Below are positions 51,303-58,923 of a stretch of DNA of 64,000 nt, in pieces. Position 1 is the first letter of the stretch. The number at the start of each line of letters is the position of its first letter. Location: the NCBI RefSeq assembly GCF_026107645.2, contig NZ_JAPCHV010000001.1, positions 62,001-126,000 on the forward strand, read 5' to 3'. The translations under genes and the position numbers were made by a program. Below the pieces are notes generated by a model that was given only the letters and a program-made list of their open reading frames with translations, searched no databases and was not told where the DNA came from. The DNA is from Flavobacterium sp. MFBS3-15 (lineage in GTDB: Bacteria; Bacteroidota; Bacteroidia; Flavobacteriales; Flavobacteriaceae).

Positions 51303-51931
51303 CCTAACAATCCGTATCCATTCTTCAGGCCTATGAGCGCATCCCTGAAAAAGGATTTTGACGGGCGTACCATAAAATGCTGCTCTACCTGTTCCTTACG
51401 GAAGAAAATGATGCCTAAATGGTAGGCATCTACGGTTACGGTGGCTTTAGGGTGGTTACGTAAGGCATGCCATATGGTCTCCATATGCGCATTTGCGTGA
51501 ATGTTGGGCAGGATGCACACCGTATCGTTATGCGAGTTGGAAACGATATTTTCAAAGGAAGCCATTGCGGCTTCTTTTTTGTTGTCTGCTATTACGGCCA
51601 GGTCGGTGCCGCCGGGGATGGGTGCCAGTGGCGAAAAGAACCATAGCTTGATCTTGTTTTCCTCGCCGGCATAGCGCAGCATATCGATTATCTTGTCGGC
51701 ATCTTCGCCAATAACGAAAGACTTTGCGGGGCGTATATAGTTGACAATACGGTACAGGAGTTCAGCAGCAGGGTAGGGCACCTGCATGTTTTGCGCACGA
51801 TGTTCTTTTTTGGAAAGCCGTGGGCCTTTGGCATAAAAAGCCTTGTTTATAAACCGGAACATGAACGGCGAGTGGATGCCGTGGTCGTCCACCGACTGCC
51901 AAAGGAACGATGTATAGGATAGTTTGCTCAT
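51299..51931 (-). CDS. Methyltransferase-like protein, degenerate SAM site
   Basis: A 210-residue protein whose N-terminal part (MSKLSYTSFLWQSVDDHGIH ... FINKAFYAKGPRLSKK) and C-terminal part (NHPKATVTVDAYHLGIIFFR, KEQVEQHF) match a flavobacterial family of class I SAM-dependent methyltransferase-like proteins. The middle is shorter than in the family and the glycine-rich SAM-binding motif expected near residue 70 (GEDADKIIDMLRYA here) is not visible. The ATG at 51931 is chosen because earlier starts run into the AT-rich gene upstream and fall before the conserved start. A copy of its first 40 codons lies at 52499. Confidence 0.7.
   Translation of the reverse strand: MSKLSYTSFLWQSVDDHGIHSPFMFRFINKAFYAKGPRLSKKEHRAQNMQVPYPAAELLYRIVNYIRPAKSFVIGEDADKIIDMLRYAGEENKIKLWFFSPLAPIPGGTDLAVIADNKKEAAMASFENIVSNSHNDTVCILPNIHANAHMETIWHALRNHPKATVTVDAYHLGIIFFRKEQVEQHFMVRPSKSFFRDALIGLKNGYGLLG
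51855..51907. repeat. 53-base direct repeat, copy 1
   Basis: These 53 bases, in the 5' region of the methyltransferase-like gene, are identical to 52560-52612, offset by 705 bases in the same orientation. The outside flanks of both copies diverge. Confidence 0.95.
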
Positions 51932-51959
51932 CCTGTCTTTTAATAAAAAAATAAAGGTT

Positions 51960-52502
51960 TTAAAAACAACATGTGTCTGATATTTTATAATGGCCATTCT
52001 CACTTACTATAGAAACATCAAAATATTCCCTTTTAAATTCTGATTGATTTTCATTTAGAGGGATTTCTGCAATAAAGGATACAACATAAGTATCTTTAGC
52101 ACCTTTTTTTAAACTAATTTTAAGACTTTCTAAAGATTGGCTACATATAAAATTATTACTAGTTATATAATCGAAATCTTTATTGAAATTTTCTATTTGC
52201 TCATTAAAAAAAGTCTTTGTGCAATTTACCTTTTTGATTGAATCCAATTCTTGAAAAAATACAGGTAACTTTGATTTATCTTTACGATTTGGAGAGTTCA
52301 GATAAAAATTTATATATGATTTATAAAAATCGGCAACCCATATCCCTCCCGCATCAACACTATCAATTTTTTTACTATTTAAAGAAGTATCAATGTTGGA
52401 CTCATATATTGATTTTTCTTCGATAGCAGGTAAAGTCGTTTCTTTATCTTTAATACACGAAACAACAAGAGCTAAGACAATCATATAATAATATTTTTTC
52501 AT
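51960..52502 (-). CDS. AT-rich lipoprotein of unknown family
   Basis: A 180-residue protein with signal peptide and lipobox MKKYYYMIVLALVVSC (Cys16 as anchor), then a charged mature part (IKDKETTLPAIEEKSIYESN ... SIVSENGHYKISDTCCF) with a terminal double cysteine. GC content is about 18-30 % per 60-base line, versus about 50 % in the neighbouring genes. It lies between two copies of a 53-base repeat and overlaps the truncated upstream copy by ATGA. Composition and flanks point to a recent insertion; I do not recognise the family. Confidence 0.7.
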   Translation of the reverse strand: MKKYYYMIVLALVVSCIKDKETTLPAIEEKSIYESNIDTSLNSKKIDSVDAGGIWVADFYKSYINFYLNSPNRKDKSKLPVFFQELDSIKKVNCTKTFFNEQIENFNKDFDYITSNNFICSQSLESLKISLKKGAKDTYVVSFIAEIPLNENQSEFKREYFDVSIVSENGHYKISDTCCF

Positions 52503-52636
52503 AATTTATGAAGTTTTAGAAAGCCTTGCATTTTTGAGATAAAAGCCTTGCTCACGAAGCGGAACATGAACGGCGAGTGGATGCCGTGGTCGTCCACCGA
52601 CTGCCAAAGGAATTGTGTGTAGGATAATGTACTCAT
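52499..52636 (-). pseudogene. Truncated duplicate of the methyltransferase-like gene's 5' end
   Basis: A 45-codon frame: MSTLSYTQFLWQSVDDHGIH then SPFMFRFVSKAFISK, which matches the start of the gene at 51931, and then a short unrelated tail (MQGFLKLHKL). The stop overlaps the next gene's ATG. It is too short for a function and reads as the remnant left when something was inserted. Confidence 0.7.
52560..52612. repeat. 53-base direct repeat, copy 2
   Basis: Identical to 51855-51907 over 53 bases, offset by 705 bases in the same orientation. Confidence 0.95.
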
Positions 52637-52667
52637 GTTATTAGTCTAATTTTCGAACGTATCTCTT

Positions 52668-52726
52668 GTCAGTTCGAGCGTAGTCGAGAACATAACGTTA
52701 GCATCTCGACTGCGTTTCGATGTGAC
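52668..52726. repeat. Palindromic intergenic repeat (REP-like)
   Basis: Arms at 52668-52689 and 52704-52726 are imperfect inverted repeats around a 14-base loop, with the core GTTCGAGCGTAGTCGAGA, a type of element very common between genes in flavobacteria. It lies in the gap beside the ABC-F gene. A related core appears at 61583-61634. Confidence 0.6.
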
Positions 52727-52759
52727 AGACTGACGCATTCCCCTTTGGGGATTAGGGGG

Positions 52760-54628
52760 TTATTCCATCTTCATCTCCAGCTCAAACCACCGTTCCGTTT
52801 TTGCGTCGAGGTCTTTCAATACTTTTTCAAGGTCGGACGCTTTTTGTGCAATGTCCCTATCTGCAATTGTGCCATCCGAAAATTCCTTCTCTATAGATTC
52901 CTTCTCACGTTCAAGGTCTTTTATGTCCTTCTGCAGTTTTTGATATTCTTTCTGCTCGTTAAATGTCAGGCCGGCCTTTACATTATTTTGCTTCCAGTTC
53001 TTTTTGGCGTTATCACCCACAGGCTTCAGGTCTTCCTTCGCGGGTTCTGCGCTGTCCTCGTAGGTACGGAAGTCGCTGTAGTTGCCAGGGAAGTCCTCAA
53101 TGGCGCCCTCGCCCCGGAAAACGAACAGGTGGTCTACGATTTTGTCCATGAAGTACCGGTCGTGCGAAACGACAAGCAGGCATCCGGGATAGTCGAGCAG
53201 GAAGCTTTCCAGTACATTCAGTGTTACAATGTCAAGGTCGTTCGTAGGTTCATCCAGGATAAGGAAGTTGGGATTCTGTATCAGTACGGTACACAGGTAC
53301 AGGCGCTTCAGTTCCCCGCCGCTCAGCTTCTCCACAAAATCATATTGCTTTTTGCGGTCAAACAGGAAACGTTCCAGCAGCTGTGCCGCCGATATGATCC
53401 TTCCTTTTGCCAGCGGTATGTATTCACCAAATTCTTTTATAATGTCAATGACCTTCTGCTCCGGCTTCGGGTTGATGCCGCTTTGGGTGTAGTAGCCGAG
53501 TTTAATAGTGTCGCCAACGACTACCTTTCCGTTATCCGGAGGCATGGTTTGGGTTATGATGTTCAGGAAGGTCGACTTCCCGGTACCGTTCTTCCCGATG
53601 ATGCCGATGCGTTCGCCCTTCTTAAAATTATAGCTGAAATTCTCAAGTATGGTTTTGTCCTTGAATTTCTTCGATACATTGTGCAGTTCCACAATTTTGC
53701 TGCCCATTCGCTCCATGTTGATCTCCAGTTCTACCTGGTGTTCCTTGCGGCGGCTGTGGGCTTTTTCCTGTATCACATAAAAGTCGTCCTGGCGTGATTT
53801 CGACTTGGTCGTACGAGCCTTAGGCTGGCGGCGCATCCAGTCGAGTTCCTTTACATACAGGTTTTTTGCCTTGTCGATGCTGGCATTCTCGGCGGCAATG
53901 CGTTCCTCTTTTTTGGTAAGGTAGTACGAGTAATTGCCTTTGTATTGGTATAATTTTCCATTCTCCAGTTCAATGATCTCGTTGCACACGCGCTCTAAAA
54001 AGAAGCGGTCGTGCGTTACCATGAACAGTGTCATGTTCTCTTTGGCAAAATAGTTTTCCAGCCATTCGATCATCTCCAGGTCGAGGTGGTTGGTAGGCTC
54101 ATCAAGAATAAGCAGGTCAGGTTTGCTGGTAAGTATAATAGCCAGTGCCACACGCTTTTTCTGCCCGCCGCTCAGGTTCTTTATCTTCAGCTTGAGGTCG
54201 TCCAACTTTAGTTTCGAGAGTATCTGCTTGTACTGGGTTTCAAAATCCCAGGCATTGTGCAGTTCCATTTTTTCGAAAGCCTTTTGGTACGCTTCTTCAT
54301 CTTCGGGGTTTTCGAGGGCTTTTTCGTATTGCGCGATAACCTTCAGTACCTCATTGTCCGAATCAAAAATGCTTTCCTCGATGGTGAGTTCCGGGTCAAG
54401 CTTCGGTTCCTGCGACAGGAAAGCCATCTTGGTTTCCTTTCTCATGACTACCTGCCCGGTATCCGGCTGATCCTCGCCGGTGATGATTTTTAAAATGCTG
54501 GTCTTGCCGGTACCGTTCTTTGCTACAAAAGCAATTTTCTGGTCTTTGTTGATGCCGAAGGAAATGTTCTCGAAAAGCGTGCGCTCCCCGAAGGACTTGG
54601 ATATGTTTTCTACTGAAAGGTAATTCAC
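52760..54628 (-). CDS. ABC-F family ATPase (Uup-like)
   Basis: A 622-residue protein with two ABC cassettes and no membrane domain. Cassette 1 has Walker A AKNGTGKTS and signature LSGGQKKR; cassette 2 has Walker A GKNGTGKSTF and signature LSGGELKRL, each with DEPTN. Between them is the linker typical of ribosome-associated ABC-F proteins, and the last about 80 residues form a coiled coil (NVKAGLTFNEQKEYQKLQKD ...) as in Uup, which binds DNA/ribosome. These proteins act on stalled or primed ribosomes in translation. Single gene with a promoter -7 element (TATTTTTG, minus strand, 54645-54652). Confidence 0.93.
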   Translation of the reverse strand: MNYLSVENISKSFGERTLFENISFGINKDQKIAFVAKNGTGKTSILKIITGEDQPDTGQVVMRKETKMAFLSQEPKLDPELTIEESIFDSDNEVLKVIAQYEKALENPEDEEAYQKAFEKMELHNAWDFETQYKQILSKLKLDDLKLKIKNLSGGQKKRVALAIILTSKPDLLILDEPTNHLDLEMIEWLENYFAKENMTLFMVTHDRFFLERVCNEIIELENGKLYQYKGNYSYYLTKKEERIAAENASIDKAKNLYVKELDWMRRQPKARTTKSKSRQDDFYVIQEKAHSRRKEHQVELEINMERMGSKIVELHNVSKKFKDKTILENFSYNFKKGERIGIIGKNGTGKSTFLNIITQTMPPDNGKVVVGDTIKLGYYTQSGINPKPEQKVIDIIKEFGEYIPLAKGRIISAAQLLERFLFDRKKQYDFVEKLSGGELKRLYLCTVLIQNPNFLILDEPTNDLDIVTLNVLESFLLDYPGCLLVVSHDRYFMDKIVDHLFVFRGEGAIEDFPGNYSDFRTYEDSAEPAKEDLKPVGDNAKKNWKQNNVKAGLTFNEQKEYQKLQKDIKDLEREKESIEKEFSDGTIADRDIAQKASDLEKVLKDLDAKTERWFELEMKME

Positions 54629-54723
54629 TATGTAAGCTTTTTTGCAAAAATAGCTTTTTTGTTTTAGGTTTCAGGTTCAAAGTTTCAAGTTGTATCTGTA
54701 TAGTGTGATATAAAATGATTTGC

Positions 54724-54731
54724 TATCTTTG
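54724..54731 (+). promoter_or_regulatory. fic promoter -7 element
   Basis: TATCTTTG, an exact TAnnTTTG match, ends at the base where the palindrome begins. No clear TTG at -33. Confidence 0.6.
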
Positions 54732-54752
54732 ATACTATCAAATGATAGTATC
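54731..54752. promoter_or_regulatory. 22-base perfect palindrome over the fic transcription start (operator candidate)
   Basis: GATACTATCA and TGATAGTATC are perfect 10-base inverted repeats with a two-base spacer. The palindrome starts at the last base of the -7 element, covers the predicted start of transcription and ends 4 bases before the fic ATG at 54757. This is the classical placement of a repressor site, and the Fic protein carries a C-terminal winged-helix-like domain that could bind it. Confidence 0.75.
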
Positions 54753-54756
54753 GATA

Positions 54757-55713
54757 ATGAGGCCGCCCTACACTATTACAGAAAATATTGTGAAGCTTGT
54801 TGCTGCAATTTCCCATCAGTTGGGAGAGGTGCAGGGGGCAAGTTTGCATAAGCCAAAGACTGAATTAAGAAAAAGAAACCGTATAAAAACCATCCAGTCT
54901 TCGCTTGAAATTGAGGGCAACACTATGACTGAGGAACAAATCACGGCTCTGTTGGAAAACAAACTTGTCATTGCTCCTGCAAAGGATATCCTTGAGGTGC
55001 AGAATGCTCTTGCCTTATACGGTCAAATAAGGGAATTTAATCCGTTTAAAGTGACCGATCTTAATAAAGCCCATGCTGTTTTAATGAAAGGGCTTGTTGA
55101 TAAGCCCGGAAAATTCAGGTCGAAAAATGTTGGTATAGTGAAGGGAAGCAAAGTGGAGCACCTTGCACCTTCGGGCGATATGGTTAATGGACTGATGAAC
55201 GACCTTTTTGATTACCTTAAAAAAGATAGTGACCTGCTTCTTATCAAAAGTTGCGTGTTTCATTATGAATTTGAATTTATACATCCCTATCTTGACGGGA
55301 ATGGCAGGATGGGCAGATTTTGGCAAACGGTGGTTTTGCTTAAAGAATATCCTGTTTTTGAGTTCCTTCCTGTTGAAAGTCTCATAAAGCAAAGGCAGAA
55401 AGAGTATTATAAAGCTTTGTCAATTTCAGATAAGTCAGGCCATTCTACCGCTTTCATTGAATTCATGTTGCAGGTTATGACTGATGCATTGGCGGATGCT
55501 TTAAAAACAGGCAACCGTTCTGTAACTGCGCAGGAGCGGTTGGAAATGTTCCGTGATATAATTGGTGATCGCGACTTTTCGCGTAAAGAATATATGGTAA
55601 ATTTTCGTGACATTTCTATGGCTACAGCAAGTCGCGACCTTAAAAAAGGCACGGATGATGGTTTGCTTGAAAGGGTAGGTGATAAAATTAAAACGGTTTA
55701 TAGGTATATTTAG
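54757..55713 (+). CDS. Fic family protein (class II, winged-helix tail)
   Basis: A 318-residue Fic protein. The catalytic motif HPYLDGNGRMGR (His176) is intact, so AMP or similar nucleotide transfer to a target hydroxyl is expected. An inhibitory helix motif, S-x3-E-G-N, is present at residues 49-55 (SLEIEGN), in the N-terminal half, making it a class II self-inhibited enzyme. The C-terminal about 60 residues (RKEYMVNFRDISMATASRDL and GTDDGLLERVGDKIK) look like a winged helix. I use the ATG at 54757; one at 54742 lies inside the palindrome. Single gene, with no obvious antitoxin next to it. Confidence 0.9.
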   Translation: MRPPYTITENIVKLVAAISHQLGEVQGASLHKPKTELRKRNRIKTIQSSLEIEGNTMTEEQITALLENKLVIAPAKDILEVQNALALYGQIREFNPFKVTDLNKAHAVLMKGLVDKPGKFRSKNVGIVKGSKVEHLAPSGDMVNGLMNDLFDYLKKDSDLLLIKSCVFHYEFEFIHPYLDGNGRMGRFWQTVVLLKEYPVFEFLPVESLIKQRQKEYYKALSISDKSGHSTAFIEFMLQVMTDALADALKTGNRSVTAQERLEMFRDIIGDRDFSRKEYMVNFRDISMATASRDLKKGTDDGLLERVGDKIKTVYRYI

Positions 55714-55760
55714 TGTCTGTGGTTTTTCCGAAATAATCTGCTATCTTTTTTTTGTGATTA

Positions 55761-56942
55761 TTATATATAACTCAGCCACCACTTTTTATGCGTCCTCTTA
55801 TACTTCTCGTACCACTTTGTCGGGAACCAGCATAACGCCACAACCAATATCCATATCAGGTACACGATGCCTAGCGAAAACCCGAAATTCTCCTTAGGGC
55901 GAAACCCGAATGCCATATCGAGTTTAAAGTTATCGGCAAATGTGTAGCCTTCGGCATAAAACAGCACTACACACAGCAAATGGATGATGTATATGTGCGC
56001 CAGGTAATACAGGAACGGTACGCGCCCGAAGATATTCAGTATATCGGTAACGCGGTTGCGTACATTCTCAAGCAGCGCCAGGGCAATCATGGCCGGGCCA
56101 AGCGTCATGCAGGCATACATGAGCGATGGCGGGTATTTGTTTACATTAAGGAAAGACAGGAAAGTGTACATGGCATCCTTCTGTTCTGTCCAGGGCTTGG
56201 GGTCGCCATAGCCATTGCTCAGGCGTAGCAAAACGAAGAGGCTGATGACGGCAAAACCGGTGCTAAGCAGCAGTTTCTTTCTGCGCACGGTATCAAATCC
56301 CGGGCTGTACCATTTCCCTAAAGCATAACCCAAGAGCATGATTCCTGTCCATGGCAGGGCGGCATAGGCACACATTAAGGCGACACCGCCACCAAGCTGC
56401 ATCACGTCAAATTCGGTAAGCAGGAACAGGTTGGCCAGGACATCCAGCGTGGGATCGGTAAAAGTATGGGTATCCAGTATGTTATGCAGTGCGGTTATTA
56501 GTATCCCGATAGCCAGCAGCGCCCAATATCTTAAATAGATAAGCACCGATAAAATAACCATGCTTGCGCCAATGGCCCAAATTACCTGCAGGAAAAAGAA
56601 GCTGAAGAAGATATCAAAGCTCCATCCGAAGCCTACAATGGTGAACTCGGCAATAATGAGCCATAATCCGCGGGTAAGCAGGAAAAGCGACAGTTCTTTT
56701 TTGGTCTTACGCAGGCTTTGCAGGTAAATGGATGTGCCTGAAAGGAAAACGAACAGGGGTGCGCAAAAATGCGTGATCCAACGCGTAAAGAAGAGTGCCG
56801 GGGTTGTAGTGTCCAGGTTGGTGGGCTGGTCGGTCATGGCATCAATGTGGAAAAAATCACGCGTGTGGTCCAATGCCATAATGATCATGATGATGCCGCG
56901 CAGGACATCGATCGACTGAATCCTTTGTAAGGTCTTATCCAT
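55761..56942 (-). CDS. Heparan-alpha-glucosaminide N-acetyltransferase-like membrane acyltransferase
   Basis: A 393-residue polytopic membrane protein with about ten hydrophobic segments. The N-terminus (RIQSIDVLRGIIMIIMALDH) has the R-x-x-S-I-D-x-L-R-G start and the conserved DHTRDFF (catalytic His/Asp region) of the DUF1624/HGSNAT-type transmembrane acyltransferases. These transfer acetyl groups across the membrane to surface glycans in other organisms. The substrate here is unknown. Single gene. Confidence 0.8.
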   Translation of the reverse strand: MDKTLQRIQSIDVLRGIIMIIMALDHTRDFFHIDAMTDQPTNLDTTTPALFFTRWITHFCAPLFVFLSGTSIYLQSLRKTKKELSLFLLTRGLWLIIAEFTIVGFGWSFDIFFSFFFLQVIWAIGASMVILSVLIYLRYWALLAIGILITALHNILDTHTFTDPTLDVLANLFLLTEFDVMQLGGGVALMCAYAALPWTGIMLLGYALGKWYSPGFDTVRRKKLLLSTGFAVISLFVLLRLSNGYGDPKPWTEQKDAMYTFLSFLNVNKYPPSLMYACMTLGPAMIALALLENVRNRVTDILNIFGRVPFLYYLAHIYIIHLLCVVLFYAEGYTFADNFKLDMAFGFRPKENFGFSLGIVYLIWILVVALCWFPTKWYEKYKRTHKKWWLSYI

Positions 56943-56997
56943 CAGTTAGTTTGTTGATTGGGATAAATATACGATAAATCGTTGTTGAATTACAAAT

Positions 56998-57032
56998 CAG
57001 ACAAAAAGTCATCATAAGTGACGTTTTGTCTG
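56998..57032. promoter_or_regulatory. 14-base inverted repeat upstream of hsp20
   Basis: CAGACAAAAAGTCA (56998-57011) and TGACGTTTTGTCTG (57019-57032) match in 13 of 14 positions around a seven-base loop, 72 bases before the hsp20 ATG. It could be an operator for a heat-shock repressor or an activator site. A weak sigma-54-like pattern (TGG-N3... with TTG, at 57045) follows, but its -12 element is GA and not GC. Confidence 0.5.
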
Positions 57033-57104
57033 TAAAAATGCGATTGGAACAGATGTTGACTATTCCTTACCAAATTTAAAGTCAAAAACTAAAACATATA
57101 AATT

Positions 57105-57533
57105 ATGAACTTAGCAAAACGCAACACGGCAAACAGGGCTTTCCCTACAGTAATGGATGAATTGTTTAAAGACCTTTTGGGTGGTACGCAATATGTGCAT
57201 AAGGCCGTACCTCCGGTTAATATCCGCGAAACAGAGGGGGCATTTACAGTTGAATTGATGGCGGCAGGAATGAAGAAAGAAGATTTCAATCTTGAAATTG
57301 ACAACGACCTGCTTACCATTTCAGCTGAAGTGAAAGCAGAAAATACGGAAGAGAACGGCAAGTTTACCCGCAGGGAATTCAGCTTCACCTCATTTAAAAG
57401 GTCGTTCACACTTCCTGAAACAGTGAAGGAGGATGATATCAATGCTGTTTACGAGGATGGCATACTGAAGATTACCCTTCCTAAAAAAGAAGAAGCATTG
57501 CCAAAAGCAAAACGATTGATTGAGATTTCATAA
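57105..57533 (+). CDS. Small heat-shock protein Hsp20
   Basis: A 142-residue alpha-crystallin-type chaperone that holds unfolding proteins for refolding. The alpha-crystallin domain spans about residues 37-128, with VNIRETEGAFTVELMAAGMK, EFSFTSFKRSFTLPETVKED and AVYEDGILKITLPKKEE (the conserved A-x-x-x-G-x-L core, GILKITLPK). A short N-terminal part with LFKDLLGG and a C-terminal I-x-I-like LIEIS end are typical. It has a 14-base palindrome upstream and a terminator downstream, consistent with stress-controlled single-gene expression. Confidence 0.94.
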   Translation: MNLAKRNTANRAFPTVMDELFKDLLGGTQYVHKAVPPVNIRETEGAFTVELMAAGMKKEDFNLEIDNDLLTISAEVKAENTEENGKFTRREFSFTSFKRSFTLPETVKEDDINAVYEDGILKITLPKKEEALPKAKRLIEIS

Positions 57534-57552
57534 TAATTGATTGGTTAGGTTG

Positions 57553-57590
57553 AAAGGGCGCTTCCCGCATGGGAGGCGCTTTTTGTTTTT
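57553..57590 (+). terminator. hsp20 terminator
   Basis: AAAGGGCGCTTCCC and GGGAGGCGCTTT pair with one G-bulge around GCAT, followed by a T-rich run, 20 bases after the stop codon. Confidence 0.85.
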
Positions 57591-57650
57591 GCATTTTGTA
57601 ATTTAGGAAATTGTTGCATTTTCAAATTATCGAATTTTCAAATCAATAAC

Positions 57651-57658
57651 TATCTTTG
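57651..57658 (+). promoter_or_regulatory. Promoter -7 element of the glycosyltransferase gene
   Basis: TATCTTTG matches TAnnTTTG and ends 4 bases before the ATG at 57663, so the mRNA would be leaderless or start inside the first codons. The same arrangement is seen at other flavobacterial genes. Confidence 0.55.
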
Positions 57659-57662
57659 TTCA

Positions 57663-58832
57663 ATGCAGCTATCCGTAATCATTCTTAACTATAACGTCCG
57701 TTACTTTCTTGAGCTGTGCATCATTAGTGTGCAAAAAGCTTTGGAAGGCATCGATGGTGAGATCATCGTGGTAGATAATAATTCTCCCGACGACAGCTGT
57801 GCCATGGTGAAACAGCGGTTCCCGGATATCACACTCATCGAAAACAAGGAAAATTCGGGCTTCCCGAAAGGTAATAATATAGGTGTGGCTGCGGCCAAAG
57901 GCAAATACATCTGCATCCTTAACCCCGACACCGTTGTGGCCGAAGATACTTTTACCAAGGTGCTGGCATTTTCCGAAGGGCAAAGCAACCTGGGCATGGT
58001 AGGTGTAAAATTCATCGACGGTACCGGTAATTTCCTGCCGGAGAGCAAACGGGGTCTCCCCACACCGTGGGTAGCGCTGACCAAGATGTCGGGACTCTAC
58101 AAGCTGTTCCCGAATTGGGGTCTGTTCAATAAGTATTACGCCCAGCATTTGGGCGAGAACGATGGCGGCGAGATCGATATTCTGCCCGGCGCCTTTATGT
58201 TCATGGAGCGGCAGGTATACCTCGATGCCGGAGGCTTTGACGAACGCTATTTCATGTATGGCGAAGATGTCGACCTGTCGTATACCCTGCAAAAAAAGGG
58301 CTTACGCAACTATTACTTTCCGTCTGCGGCCATTATACATTATAAAGGCGAGAGCACCGTGCGCGATGCGGCCTACATGAAACGGTTTACCGGTGCGATG
58401 CGTGATTTTTACAAAAAACATTTCAGGGGCGCGTTCTTTATGGATGGCTTCCTGAGGCTGGGAAGCACGATGTTCATCCAGTCTAAAAAAAGAAAAAAGG
58501 CTGTAGTTTCACCACCGGACAATTATGTGCTATTTTCGAAAGATGAGGAGCTTTGCCGCCAACTGCAAAATTCGATTGGTAAAAAAGTGGTTCGTTTTGC
58601 CCAATACGAGCGCAAAGTATTGCCTTCGGCCAATAGCTGTACAGAGATAATACTGGATAATGAGTTACTGCCCTTTGGTGAGATCATAGCCATTATGCAG
58701 AACCATAGGCACAAATGCTATACCTTTCGGATACGTCCTGCGGGATGCAACTTTGTCCTCGGCAGCGACAGCAGCGACGGCAGGGGAGAGGTGCGGATGA
58801 TGGAATTAGACACAGCAGAAAAAACGTTATAG
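57663..58832 (+). CDS. Family 2 glycosyltransferase (rhamnosyltransferase-like)
   Basis: A 389-residue GT2 enzyme of the WbbL/rhamnosyltransferase branch. The GT-A fold is present: SVIILNYNVRYFLELCI (nucleotide-sugar binding), IIVVDNNSPDDS, NSGFPKGNNIGVAAAKGKYI, the metal-binding NPDT (87-90) and GEDVDLSYTLQKKGLRNYYF. The part after residue 270 is an extra domain of about 110 residues of unclear role. It adds a sugar, often rhamnose, to a surface polysaccharide. It has its own promoter and precedes the E2 gene by 91 bases. Confidence 0.88.
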   Translation: MQLSVIILNYNVRYFLELCIISVQKALEGIDGEIIVVDNNSPDDSCAMVKQRFPDITLIENKENSGFPKGNNIGVAAAKGKYICILNPDTVVAEDTFTKVLAFSEGQSNLGMVGVKFIDGTGNFLPESKRGLPTPWVALTKMSGLYKLFPNWGLFNKYYAQHLGENDGGEIDILPGAFMFMERQVYLDAGGFDERYFMYGEDVDLSYTLQKKGLRNYYFPSAAIIHYKGESTVRDAAYMKRFTGAMRDFYKKHFRGAFFMDGFLRLGSTMFIQSKKRKKAVVSPPDNYVLFSKDEELCRQLQNSIGKKVVRFAQYERKVLPSANSCTEIILDNELLPFGEIIAIMQNHRHKCYTFRIRPAGCNFVLGSDSSDGRGEVRMMELDTAEKTL

Positions 58833-58923
58833 TAGGCGAATATTTATACACAAAAGGCTATTGCCTTGATTTTTTTGTTAATTTCGCAAGCTGAAATACT
58901 AATCTTACCTTTAGGTTAACGAT

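Noticed and set aside
52745-53797. A 350-codon plus-strand frame opposite the ABC-F gene
   Set aside because: It lies wholly antisense to a well-supported ABC-F protein, encodes a low-complexity hydrophobic and aromatic mix, and has no promoter or family match. It is a shadow frame.
57041-57060. Sigma-54 promoter for hsp20
   Set aside because: TGG and TTG have the right spacing, but the essential -12 GC is GA, so it falls short of the consensus. Mentioned only as a possibility.
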